Shown: one piece after another, positions 8,247 through 16,500 of the stretch
Numbering within the stretch: position 1 is the first letter of the stretch
Layout of the letters: the number at the start of each line of letters is the position of its first letter
Assembly: GCA_030428255.1 (NCBI GenBank)
Contig: JAUIBT010000032.1
Span: 1 to 33,799, forward strand
Direction: 5' to 3'
DNA: 33,799 nt
Source: Alphaproteobacteria bacterium
GTDB lineage: Bacteria > Pseudomonadota > Alphaproteobacteria > UBA7985 > JAUIBT01
Program-made: the position numbers and the translations under genes
Notes under the pieces: generated by a model
Databases searched by the model: none
Told to the model about the DNA's origin: nothing
What the model saw: only the letters and a program-made list of their open reading frames with translations

Positions 8247-8354
8247 ATTTCTGTATCTTTTGCTAACGGATCAGGCAAGCGAATATTGGTGCGCGAGAAC
8301 GAACTCCCCTAGTTGCTAACCGAATTTTAACGTCAAATTGGATGAGCAAAACCC

Positions 8355-10211
8355 ATGGTTCAATTGACAACGGCCCAGGCGATTGTGCGCTGGCTGGCCA
8401 ACCAATACATCGAGATTGACGGCGAAGAACTGCGCCTTTGCGGCGGCGGGTTCGGCATTTTTGGCCACGGCAACGTGACCTGTCTAGGCGAAGCGCTCTA
8501 CAACTACCGTGACGAGCTGCCCCTCTACCGCGGCCAAAATGAGCAAGGCATGGGGTTCGCCGCGGCGGGATATGCCAAACAATGGCTACGCCAGCGTTTT
8601 ATGCTCTGCACCGCGTCAGCAGGCCCAGGCACGGCCAACCTACTCACAGCCTCCGGCCTCGCGCACGCCAACCGCTTGCCGATGCTCATGTTGTGCGGCG
8701 ACACCTTCTTGACCCGCCTGCCAGACCCCGTTTTGCAGCAAATGGAGAACTTCAACGATCCGACGTTTGGGGTCAATGACGCCTTTAAGCCGGTCACGCG
8801 CTATTGGGACCGAATTACGCACCCGGCCCAAGTGATCCAGTCCTTGCCCGCCGCGATCGCTACCATGCTGGATCCGGGCGACTGTGGCCCCGCATTCCTT
8901 GGGCTGCCCCAAGATGTCCAGGGCTGGACCTACGACTACCCCGATGTCTTTTTTGAAAAGAAGGTGCACCGCATTCGCCGCCAGGCCCCCGACGCCGATG
9001 AAGTCGGGGACGCGGCATCCCTGCTAGCCTCGGCCAAACGCCCCATGATCGTTGCTGGCGGCGGGGTTCAGTACAGCCGGGCCGTAGCAGAGCTCACGGA
9101 ATTTGCCGAATCGCACCAAATTCCAGTGGTCGAGACCATCGCCGGCCGCGCCAATCTGTTGTCGGATCATGCCCTTAACATCGGCCCTATCGGCGTAACG
9201 GGCTCGGACAGTGCCAATGCCGTCGCAAAGAAGGCCGATATCATTCTAGCCGTTGGCACCCGGTTGCAAGATTTCACCACAGGATCTTGGACTGCTTTTG
9301 CTCAAGACGCGCGGTTCATTTCCATCAACGCAGCCCGCCATGACGCGGGCAAGCATCGGTCATTGCCGGTGGTTGGTGACGCCAAACTGTCACTGATCGC
9401 GCTCGGTCAAGCGCTCGGGGATTATTCTGCGCCGCAGAGCTGGGTCTCCGACTCCAAAGACCAGCGCGCGAAATGGGACGCCTCGGTCGCCGATAATGTC
9501 GCCTATGACAACAACCGGCCCAATTCCTACGCGCAAGCCATCGGTGTGGTAAACGCCCTGTGCGATAAGCGCGACCGGGTCGTGGCTGCGGCGGGGGGAC
9601 TGCCCGCAGAGGTCACCGCAAACTGGCGCACGCTCGACATCGGCACGGTTGACGTGGAGTTTGGTTTCTCTTGCATGGGGTACGAGATTGCGGGGGCCTG
9701 GGGCGCCCGGATTGCCCAAAGCGAGCGTGAGCCCCAGCAGGATACCATCACCTTTTGCGGCGATGGCTCGTATTTGTTGATGAACTCGGATCTTTATTCT
9801 TCGGTTCTGAGCCAAAAGAAGATTATCGCGCTGGTGTTGGACAACGGCGGCTTTGCGGTCATCAACAAGCTGCAAAACAACACAGGCAATGAGAGCTTCA
9901 ACAACCTGTTGAGCGACTGCCCGACCATCCCCGCCCCCTTTGCCGTCGACTTCGAGGCCCATGCCCGCGCCATGGGAGCGGCCGCGGAGACCGTCGCCGG
10001 GCCCGCAGAGTTGGCCGATGCCTTCACGCGCGCCAAGGCAAGCCAGCGCAGCTATGTGATCGTCATGAAGGTCGATCCCTACGTCGGCTGGACAGAAGGC
10101 GGGCATGCTTGGTGGGAAGTTGGCACCCCGCATGTCACCGATAGTGATCGCGTGCGCCAGGCTCATCAGGACTGGGAAGCAACCCGCGTCAAGCAACGGC
10201 GTGGTGTGTGA
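8355..10211 (+). CDS. iolD: 3D-(3,5/4)-trihydroxycyclohexane-1,2-dione hydrolase
   Basis: A 618-residue ThDP-dependent enzyme of the acetolactate-synthase superfamily that hydrolyses the inositol-derived cyclic diketone, opening the ring to 5-deoxy-glucuronate (EC 3.7.1.22). The N-terminal Pyr domain has the cofactor-activating Glu63 in RGQNEQGMGFAAAGYA. The central domain contains AGGGVQYSRA. The C-terminal PP domain carries the ThDP motif starting GDGS (469-472) and closing with DNGG (496-499), the 26-28-residue spacing expected. Length is typical of IolD. It is the first gene of the plus-strand iol operon; its stop codon overlaps the iolC start (TGATG). The ribosome binding site is weak. 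Confidence 0.97.
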   Translation: MVQLTTAQAIVRWLANQYIEIDGEELRLCGGGFGIFGHGNVTCLGEALYNYRDELPLYRGQNEQGMGFAAAGYAKQWLRQRFMLCTASAGPGTANLLTASGLAHANRLPMLMLCGDTFLTRLPDPVLQQMENFNDPTFGVNDAFKPVTRYWDRITHPAQVIQSLPAAIATMLDPGDCGPAFLGLPQDVQGWTYDYPDVFFEKKVHRIRRQAPDADEVGDAASLLASAKRPMIVAGGGVQYSRAVAELTEFAESHQIPVVETIAGRANLLSDHALNIGPIGVTGSDSANAVAKKADIILAVGTRLQDFTTGSWTAFAQDARFISINAARHDAGKHRSLPVVGDAKLSLIALGQALGDYSAPQSWVSDSKDQRAKWDASVADNVAYDNNRPNSYAQAIGVVNALCDKRDRVVAAAGGLPAEVTANWRTLDIGTVDVEFGFSCMGYEIAGAWGARIAQSEREPQQDTITFCGDGSYLLMNSDLYSSVLSQKKIIALVLDNGGFAVINKLQNNTGNESFNNLLSDCPTIPAPFAVDFEAHARAMGAAAETVAGPAELADAFTRAKASQRSYVIVMKVDPYVGWTEGGHAWWEVGTPHVTDSDRVRQAHQDWEATRVKQRRGV

Positions 10212-11188
10212 TGGTCCTGCAAGGTATCGCCAAACGAAACTTTCTGGTCATTGGGCGCGTTGGCATGGACTTATCGCCCGAACCCGCTGGCACCGCCACC
10301 GTTGACGCAACCTCAATGATGGTTGCTATGGGCGGGTCGAGTGCAAACATCGCTGCGGGCCTGGTCAAATTCGGATGCCGCGCCTCGCTGGTAACCAGCG
10401 TTTCGGACGATGCAGTTGGCTGGTACTGCCTAGGTCAGCTGGACCGCTACAGTGTTCAGCGGCACCACGTCAAAAAAATCCGCGGCGAGGCGCGCACCTC
10501 CTTAGCGGTCTACGAGACACGGGTCGCGGACCATCAAAGCGTGATCTATCGTAACGCGGCCGCCGATTTTCAGATGACTACTGAAGATGTGGAAGCCATT
10601 GACTATAGCCAGTATGGCGCTTTGATTACCGCGGGCACCGTCTTTGCCGCGGAGCCCTCGCGCAGCGCTACCTTCCGGGCCTTCGAACTTGCACGCCAAG
10701 CGGGCTTGCCCATCATTTTTGACGTGGACTATCGCCCTTACAGCTGGCCGTCCCCAGACGTGGCAGAAGAGGTACTGACCCGCGCGGGCAACCTGTCGGA
10801 TGTCATTGTCGGAAATGACGAAGAATTTGGCTTTATGGCCGGATCCATCGACCGGGGGCTCGACAAAGCGCGCTACCTTGCCAAAACCAGCGCCGCAATC
10901 GTGGTCTACAAGATGGGCCCAGAAGGCGCTGTCACCTTTGCGGGAAGCGACGAGCTGCGCACGGGCATCTACCGCGTCGAGGCGCTGAAACCCACGGGCG
11001 CAGGCGACAGCTTCATGGCTGGATTCCTCGCCTCTTTGGGCACGGGCCATTCTTTGGAACAAGCCGTGCTGCGCGGATCGGCCTGCGCTTCCATCACCGT
11101 ATCGAAACCGGGCTGCGCGCCCGCTATGCCTGACGGCCCCGAACTGGAGGCCTTCTTGGCCAGCCACCCCGGCCCCAGCGCACTTTGA
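10211..11188 (+). CDS. iolC: 5-dehydro-2-deoxygluconokinase
   Basis: A 325-residue PfkB-family sugar kinase that phosphorylates 2-deoxy-5-keto-D-gluconate (EC 2.7.1.92). The N-terminal substrate region MGGSSANIAAGLVKFG and the C-terminal PfkB signature KPTGAGDSFMAGFL are clear, with catalytic base Asp266. The ATG at 10211 shares its A with the iolD stop (TGATG), implying translational coupling; a GTG at 10208 is an alternative start. In many alphaproteobacteria IolC is a fusion of about 640 residues with a DUF2090 aldolase-like domain; here it is a stand-alone kinase, and a separate class II aldolase gene lies two genes downstream. Confidence 0.93.
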   Translation: MVLQGIAKRNFLVIGRVGMDLSPEPAGTATVDATSMMVAMGGSSANIAAGLVKFGCRASLVTSVSDDAVGWYCLGQLDRYSVQRHHVKKIRGEARTSLAVYETRVADHQSVIYRNAAADFQMTTEDVEAIDYSQYGALITAGTVFAAEPSRSATFRAFELARQAGLPIIFDVDYRPYSWPSPDVAEEVLTRAGNLSDVIVGNDEEFGFMAGSIDRGLDKARYLAKTSAAIVVYKMGPEGAVTFAGSDELRTGIYRVEALKPTGAGDSFMAGFLASLGTGHSLEQAVLRGSACASITVSKPGCAPAMPDGPELEAFLASHPGPSAL

Positions 11189-11201
11189 CGAGGAACCCGA
11201 C

Positions 11202-12038
11202 ATGCACATAGCCCCGTTTGACAACCGCAACCAAGCGATCGTTGACGTTGACGACCCGGCGGTTCCCCTGAACTACTTCAACATTGTAAAGCTCAAAAAG
11301 GGCGAAGCGTTCGAGTATCGCGTGCCCGGTTATGAGACCTGTATTGTTCCGGCAACCGGCTCGGTTGACGTCGAAATTGAGGGCGTCCACTTCAAGCAGC
11401 TCGGCAATCGGAGCGAAGATGTCTGGGACGGAGAGCCGGAAGGCGTCTATGCCCCTGTCGGCACAAAAGTCACGATGGTCTGTGTATCCGACGAGACCGA
11501 GACCTTCGTCGCAGGCGCCAAGTACGACAAGGTGCTCGACCCCTTTGATGTGCGCCAGCACGACCTGGTGCAGTACGGCAGCGACGACACCAAGACCCAT
11601 CGCAAGATCAAGCATATTCTGGGACAAAAGCAGCACGGCAAGGTGGGACGTTTGCTCGTGAGCGAGCTCTACACCGTTGGCGCTGGGGGCTGGTCGGGAT
11701 TTCCGAGCCACAAACACGACACCAACCGCCTGCCGGACGAGACCCGACACGACGAGACTTATAATTTCCGCTTCAAGCCCAACTGGGGCTCGGGCCTTCA
11801 GATGCTCCAGCGCGAAGACGGCCAGCCGGGCGATGCCTATCACATCGTCGATGGTTCAACGATTTGCATCGACAATGGCTATCACCCCTGCTGCGTTCTG
11901 CCGGGCTATGAAATGTACTATTTCACCATTTTGGGCGGCCTGACACAGCGCTCCTTGGTGCAGTACTTCCAGCCCAGTCATGCCTATCAGATCGAAACAA
12001 TCCCGGGCATCAAAGACATGATCGCCAAGTTCAAATAG
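11202..12038 (+). CDS. iolB: 5-deoxy-glucuronate isomerase
   Basis: A 278-residue bicupin isomerase converting 5-deoxy-D-glucuronate to 2-deoxy-5-keto-D-gluconate (EC 5.3.1.30). The signature metal site is visible as GWSGFPSHKHD (His170, His172) followed by HDETYNFRF (Glu185), with a further His in IDNGYHPCC. The C-terminal LGGLTQRSLVQYFQPSH is also typical. A GAGGAA site precedes the ATG and the gene lies 13 bp after iolC. Length and motif order match IolB, so the assignment is firm. Confidence 0.95.
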   Translation: MHIAPFDNRNQAIVDVDDPAVPLNYFNIVKLKKGEAFEYRVPGYETCIVPATGSVDVEIEGVHFKQLGNRSEDVWDGEPEGVYAPVGTKVTMVCVSDETETFVAGAKYDKVLDPFDVRQHDLVQYGSDDTKTHRKIKHILGQKQHGKVGRLLVSELYTVGAGGWSGFPSHKHDTNRLPDETRHDETYNFRFKPNWGSGLQMLQREDGQPGDAYHIVDGSTICIDNGYHPCCVLPGYEMYYFTILGGLTQRSLVQYFQPSHAYQIETIPGIKDMIAKFK

Positions 12039-12044
12039 CGCGCT

Positions 12045-12875
12045 ATGACACTTGCAACGCTTTCAGACGTGCTACAGCCTGCCTTGGCCAACGGCTACGC
12101 AGTGGCGGGATTGGTGACACTCGGCTGGGAGGATATGCGCGCCTATGTTGACGCTGCGGAAGCCGAACAGGTGCCGGTCATCCTACAAGCTGGCCCCAGT
12201 TGCCGCGCGCACACGCCTTTGCCTGTTCTGGGCAAGATGTTCCGCCATTTGGCCGATCATGCTGGCGTTTCGGTCGTCGCCCACCTGGACCACGGCTACA
12301 CCTTCGAGGAATGCAAGATCGCGCTAGACAGCGGTTTTACCTCTTTGATGTACGACGGGTCACGCAAGCCGCTGCAACAAAACATCGACGAGACGGCCGC
12401 CGTTGCTGAATTGGCGCACGCGGCGGGCATTTCCTGCGAAGGTGAAATTGGCTTTGTCGGCTATTCCGGCGGCGAAGGCTCCAACGGCACCGATCCGCGG
12501 GAGGCCGAAGCCTTCGCGCACCACACCGGCGTGGATGCCATGGCAATTTCGGTCGGCAACGTGCATTTGCAACAAGACAGAGAAGGCGGCTTGGACGAAG
12601 CGCGCATCGCCGCGATTGAGGCGGTCACAAAGGTTCCCCTGGTGATCCATGGCGGATCGGGCGTGCCGGTGGACCAGCGCCGAAGGCTTTCCAAAAACAG
12701 CGCAATCTGTAAGTTCAACATCGGGACCGAGCTTCGCATGGCCTTTGGCGCGGCCCTGCGCGAGGCGGTGAACAAAGACCCAGGCCGATTTGACCGAGTG
12801 GCGATCTTAAAAGACACTTTGGACCCCGTGGAAGCAGCGGCCCGAACCGTACTGCAAAGTTTTAAGGGAGAATGA
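12045..12875 (+). CDS. iolJ: class II aldolase, probable 2-deoxy-5-keto-D-gluconate 6-phosphate aldolase
   Basis: A 276-residue class II (zinc) fructose-bisphosphate-aldolase-family enzyme. In this operon the expected reaction is cleavage of DKGP to dihydroxyacetone phosphate and malonate semialdehyde (EC 4.1.2.29). The catalytic/zinc motif AHLDHGYTFEECK gives Asp82 and His83. Further ligands are Glu134 in CEGEIG, His174 in ISVGNVH and His202 in VIHGGSG. It follows iolB by 6 bp and precedes iolG by 1 bp. A tagatose- or fructose-bisphosphate aldolase would look similar; the assignment to IolJ relies on the operon. Confidence 0.87.
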   Translation: MTLATLSDVLQPALANGYAVAGLVTLGWEDMRAYVDAAEAEQVPVILQAGPSCRAHTPLPVLGKMFRHLADHAGVSVVAHLDHGYTFEECKIALDSGFTSLMYDGSRKPLQQNIDETAAVAELAHAAGISCEGEIGFVGYSGGEGSNGTDPREAEAFAHHTGVDAMAISVGNVHLQQDREGGLDEARIAAIEAVTKVPLVIHGGSGVPVDQRRRLSKNSAICKFNIGTELRMAFGAALREAVNKDPGRFDRVAILKDTLDPVEAAARTVLQSFKGE

Positions 12876-12876
12876 T

Positions 12877-13872
12877 ATGCTAAGGCTTGGTCTTCTGGGC
12901 TGCGGACGCATTGGACAGGTTCATGCCCGCTCAATCGCGCAGGTAAACGGCGCGCGGGTCGCCGCGGTTGCAGACGCCTTTCCCGAGGTCGCCAGCACGC
13001 TCGCTGAACGTACCGGCTCTGCTGTCTTGAGCTCCGAAGAATTGATCGCAAACAGCGACATTGACGCGGTCGTGATCGGGACGCCAACCGACACGCACTA
13101 CGACCTCATCCTTGCCGCCGCAGCCGCTGGCAAAGCGATCTTTTGCGAAAAGCCGGTAGACATGTCGGCTGATCGCATCCGCGCCTGCATCAAAGCTGTC
13201 GATGCTGTCGGTGTGGCATTTCTTACCGCCTTCAACCGCCGTTTTGATCCCAACTTCGCCAATCTGCAAGCGCGTCTGGCAGCAGGCGAGATTGGCAACA
13301 CAGAGATCGTCACCATCTTGTCGCGAGACCCCTCGCCGCCGCCGATTTCCTACATCAAAAGCTCGGGCGGGATCTTTCGCGATATGATGATCCACGACTT
13401 AGATATGGCCCGTTTCTTGCTGGGCGAGGAGCCCGTACAGGTGTTTGCCACAGGCGCGGCTTTGGTCGATCCGGCGATTGGCGAGGCTGGCGATGTCGAT
13501 ACAGCAGCCGTAACCTTGACCACCGCGAACGGCAAAATCTGCCAAATTTCGAACTCGCGGCGCGCCACCTATGGCTACGACCAACGCATCGAAGTACACG
13601 GTGCAAAGGGCATGCTGAGGGCCGTCAACATCCTGGAAAACTCAGTGGAAAGCGCTGGTGGCACCGGCTTCAAGCGCGCCCCGGCCCAGCACTTTTTCTT
13701 GGAGCGCTACGAGGCAGCCTATCGCGCTGAGATGCAGCACTTCATTGAATGCCTGCATGCAGGAAAGGCGCCGTCACCGAGCATTCACGATGGGCTGCGC
13801 GCGCAAATGCTGGCAGACGCTGCCGCGCAATCGCTCCAAACGGGGCTGCCGGTGCAACTTGCAAGCTCATAG
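12877..13872 (+). CDS. iolG: inositol 2-dehydrogenase
   Basis: A 331-residue Gfo/Idh/MocA dehydrogenase oxidising myo-inositol to 2-keto-myo-inositol with NAD+ (EC 1.1.1.18), the first pathway step. The N-terminal GLLGCGRIGQVHA holds the GxGxxG loop (G8-G13). CEKPVD carries the catalytic lysine (Lys92), and FRDMMIHDLDMARFLLGEE gives Asp169 and His173, matching the Lys-Asp-His set of characterised IolG. Length (331) and the SGGIFRDMMIHD segment match rhizobial-type IolG better than the other two paralogues in the window. It is the last gene of the iolDCBJG operon, starting 1 bp after the aldolase stop, with a GGGAGAA site inside that gene's end. Confidence 0.92.
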   Translation: MLRLGLLGCGRIGQVHARSIAQVNGARVAAVADAFPEVASTLAERTGSAVLSSEELIANSDIDAVVIGTPTDTHYDLILAAAAAGKAIFCEKPVDMSADRIRACIKAVDAVGVAFLTAFNRRFDPNFANLQARLAAGEIGNTEIVTILSRDPSPPPISYIKSSGGIFRDMMIHDLDMARFLLGEEPVQVFATGAALVDPAIGEAGDVDTAAVTLTTANGKICQISNSRRATYGYDQRIEVHGAKGMLRAVNILENSVESAGGTGFKRAPAQHFFLERYEAAYRAEMQHFIECLHAGKAPSPSIHDGLRAQMLADAAAQSLQTGLPVQLASS

Positions 13873-13903
13873 CATGGCGCTTGTCGCGATGCTGTTGGCC
13901 AGC

Positions 13904-13937
13904 GGGGCGGTTTAGCAAACATGAGCTTGGCCGCCCC
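13904..13937. other. GC-rich inverted repeat downstream of iolG
   Basis: GGGGCGG (13904-13910) pairs with CCGCCCC (13931-13937) across a 20-bp loop shortly after the iolG stop. No T-tract follows, so it is at best a weak or Rho-assisted transcript end for the iol operon. The remaining bases up to 14072 hold no recognisable gene. Confidence 0.3.
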
Positions 13938-14072
13938 AGGCGGTGTATTTGCTGGCCGCTCCTTGGGGCTGCGCTAACGCTAAATGGCCCTCGAACCTGC
14001 TAATTGCCTGTCTTGTCTTGCAAATTGTAGAGTCCGTCGCATCCTTTTCAGAACCAAGGAGGAGCATTCGCC

Positions 14073-14507
14073 ATGATGACGGTCAAAAACATACTCGTAA
14101 ACAAAGATTCCCAGGTCTTCACGCTGTCTTTGGAGGCCACTGGTATGGACGCGGTAAACGCACTCACTCGCCACAACATCGGTGCACTCGTCGTGGCAAG
14201 TGCTGATAAAACCATCGAAGGCATTGTTTCAGAACGCGACATTGTTCGCGCGATCGGTCAGCGCGGCGCAGATGCTCTCGACGGCCCGATCTCCGAGTTG
14301 ATGACAAAAAAGGTACGCACCTGCACCGAGGATGCGACTGTGCCCGAATTAATGGGCACAATGACCGAGGGCCGCTTTCGCCACCTGCCCGTTGAGCGCG
14401 ACGGCAAGTTAGTTGGCGTGATCTCAATCGGTGACATCGTTAAGCACCGGATCGCCGAAATTGAGCGCGAAGCCGAAGACATCCGCACGTATATCGCTTC
14501 AGCTTGA
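14073..14507 (+). CDS. tandem CBS-domain protein
   Basis: A 144-residue soluble protein consisting of two CBS domains, about residues 8-66 (GIVSERDIVRAI) and 76-134 (LVGVISIGDIVKHRI). A short C-terminal helix, EREAEDIRTYI, is typical of this widespread alphaproteobacterial family. CBS pairs bind adenine nucleotides or S-adenosyl ligands and act as sensors; the partner of this stand-alone protein cannot be deduced. An AAGGAGGAG ribosome binding site lies 8 bp before the ATG. It stands alone between the iol operon and IS debris. Confidence 0.88.
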   Translation: MMTVKNILVNKDSQVFTLSLEATGMDAVNALTRHNIGALVVASADKTIEGIVSERDIVRAIGQRGADALDGPISELMTKKVRTCTEDATVPELMGTMTEGRFRHLPVERDGKLVGVISIGDIVKHRIAEIEREAEDIRTYIASA

Positions 14508-14733
14508 CTCGGTCGATTTTTGCAGGACCATTGGGCTGGTATAGACCAGATATCTTGCCGGCCCGATGAGTGCTGCACGGATCATCGGATTGCCTGGTCC
14601 CGCTGTCGGCTGGCGTTTTTGCCTGCGTTGGCAGCCCCAAACAACCAGCGGGTTGGCGAAGCGATCGAAGTCGAGCGGCACAAGGAAGGCGCCAAGCCCA
14701 AATCGGGGTTTGCCATGGACAAAATACGTTCTA
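14508..14733. other. intergenic, possible gene remnant next to IS5-family element
   Basis: No complete gene. On the minus strand a frame stays open from the IS edge to a stop at 14499-14501 and contains VPLDFDRFANPLVVWG and MIRAALIGPARYLVY. This could be the C-terminal end of a gene cut by the IS5-family insertion, but the sequence is not recognised and the evidence is weak. Confidence 0.2.
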
Positions 14734-14734
14734 G

Positions 14735-15427
14735 AGTCTGTTGAGATTCAGGATTCACAAACGGGATGAAAGATGATTCAAACTCCAGAAAGAAGTTTGC
14801 AATGCCACGTTTATGTTTGAGCGATGCCCAATGGGCGAAAATGCAGTCTCACTGTTTGGGCAAGCCCAGCGACCCTGGGCGAACTGGCAGTGACAATCGA
14901 ATGTTTCTGGAAGCGGTTTTGTGGGTTGCCCGAACGGGCAGCCCCTGGCGTGATTTGCCGCCGGTATTTGGCAAGTGGAACACGGTTTTCAGGCGTTATC
15001 GAGACTGGGTAAAAGCCGACGTTTTCACGGAAATCTTTGACGCTGTATCGGATGATCCCGACATGGAATACGCAATGATCGACGCGACAATCGTTAAGGT
15101 CCACCGCCATGGTCATGGCGCAAAAGGGGGACCCAAAATCAGTCCATAGGCAAGTCCAAGGGGGGATGGACCACCAAAATCCTCGCCCTTACGGATGCGT
15201 TGGGAAACTTGGTCCGGTTCGTTCTTCTTCCTGGGAACCGCTACGATACGGTTGGGGTTGCACCACTGATCAAAGGTGTCGAGTTCGACGCGCTTCTGGC
15301 CGACAAAGCGTTCGACTCCAATTGGATCATCGCCGAACTGAACCTGCGGGGCGCGGGGATTGTTATCGCCCAGCGTCCACAGCGCCGGGAGCCGTTGGAG
15401 CTTGACGAAGAAATGTACAAATGGCGG
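14735..15427 (+). mobile_element. partial IS5-family (IS427-like) insertion sequence
   Basis: The left end is placed near CTAG (14731-14734), a typical IS5-family target, followed by GAGTCTGTTGAGATTC, which resembles terminal repeats of this group. Homology to the transposase runs to about 15427 and then stops abruptly, where ISL3-family sequence in the opposite orientation begins. The right end and right terminal repeat are missing. The exact left boundary is an estimate. Confidence 0.65.
14802..15427 (+). pseudogene. IS5-family transposase, two-frame (orfA/orfB), 3' end lost
   Basis: OrfA (14802-15149, 115 residues) begins MPRLCLSDAQW and contains ARTGSPWRDLPPVFGKWN and the first catalytic Asp in YAMIDATIVKVH. 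An in-frame ATG at 14766 is an alternative start. OrfB continues in the -1 frame (NQSIGKSKGGWTTK, then MGNLVRFVLLPGNRYD) and has the second Asp in ALLADKAFDSN. The frames join at an A4G5 run (15121-15129), consistent with the programmed -1 frameshifting of IS427-group elements. The orfB frame reaches EEMYKWR at 15427 and then enters foreign sequence, so the region with the catalytic Glu is lost and no active transposase can be made. Confidence 0.85.
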
Positions 15428-16447
15428 ACTGTCTCCGATTTGTTTGGTGGCGTGCCGCAGGAAGTGCGACAGCCGCCAACGGGCCGCATGCAAAGTTCTT
15501 GCCCAACGCACCCAACGGAGCTTCTCCTTTATGCGCCAAGCCGTGGCGGTCAGGAAATCACCGGCTTCCAGTTCGGCCAAGGCCATCGCTTGTTTGTCCG
15601 TCAGCTTGCCATCGCTAGCCTTCAACACCGCGCAACGCGTGGCGGCGGGCATTTTCACCAGTTTGTATTCCGCCTTGCGCACATCATCCACAGCCCGAGT
15701 GAACAATTGCACCACATGGAACCAGTCCACCGTGACGGCGGCGGCGGGAAACTCTTTGCCGATGGCGGCGAGGAACACAGGGGACATATCACAGACTACC
15801 TCCCTGATACGCTCAGGCTTGCCGCCGCGCTGCTTCACAAACGTCTTGAATTCCTTGACCGTTTTCTTGCCCTTGCCAGGCGTGGCGAAGATGACCGGCT
15901 CGTTCTTGCGGTCCGCGTCGATGAACACGGTCACGTAGTTGTGGCCCCGCTTCGAGGCCGTTTCATCGAAGGCAAACGCCGTCAGGCCGGAAAGATCGAG
16001 GCGTTCCATCGCCTTGGTGACGTAGTACTCGACGATCCGCCACAGCCGCTTATCGGTGATGTTCATAAACCGGGCGGCGGCGAGTACCGGCATCTCCCGG
16101 ACTAAGGTCATCGCCGCCTGCTCGAACAGCAACGTGAAGCCGCTGCCGTTCCGCGCCCATGGAACGTTTGCCCGCCTCACGCCATGGTCTGGGCAATCGG
16201 TGCGCGGCACGCGGGCCGTGATCAAGCAGTGGTGCTGGAAAAAGTTCAGGTGTCGCCACGTGAATTCCTTGAAATCATGTGCCTTGCAGGCGGTGCCACA
16301 CTCTGGACAGGGGAACGTCGATCCGCGCTCCGCCTCAAGAAAAATCTCAAGAACATGCGGCTGTTTACTCGTATTGAGCCGCTGATAAACCAGCCGCCAC
16401 GGGAACTCCACACCAAGCCCGAGAGCCAACACATCCTGCGCATCCAT
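15428..16447 (-). pseudogene. ISL3-family transposase, C-terminus lost
   Basis: About 340 residues of an ISL3-family DDE transposase. The N-terminal zinc-finger-like part has CPECG (47-51) and CPDHG (85-89). The catalytic domain shows AFDETASKRGHNYVTV (Asp161) and VTVDWFHVVQLF (Asp241). Recognisable sequence stops after RHATKQIGDS; the usual C-terminal region with the catalytic Glu (typically around NARLEGLNG) is missing. The reading frame runs on to 15113, but those last about 100 codons are antisense IS5-family sequence, so the open 444-residue frame is a chimera and not a functional transposase. Confidence 0.87.
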
Positions 16448-16500
16448 CCTGAAACCCTCCGTTGCCGAAAATGTCAGCAGAGATTAGGCGATTACGCCCT
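15428..16500 (-). mobile_element. partial ISL3-family insertion sequence
   Basis: It contains an ISL3-family transposase gene reading leftward. The 5' side beyond the start codon (16448 to about 16500) ends next to the stop of an ABC ATPase pseudogene. The 3' side ends abruptly at about 15428 against the IS5-family fragment. The terminal inverted repeat at the right end was not identified with confidence, and the left terminal repeat is absent with the missing 3' part. Confidence 0.65.

Noticed and set aside
8311-8330. A second operator-like sequence (TTGCTAACCGAATTT) near iolD
   Set aside because: It has the CCG centre, but the outer positions do not pair and it departs from the other two sites at several bases.
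15113-15427. The last about 100 codons of the 444-codon ISL3-family transposase frame as a genuine C-terminus
   Set aside because: They are antisense to IS5-family orfB and show no ISL3 similarity; the frame is open by chance across the junction.
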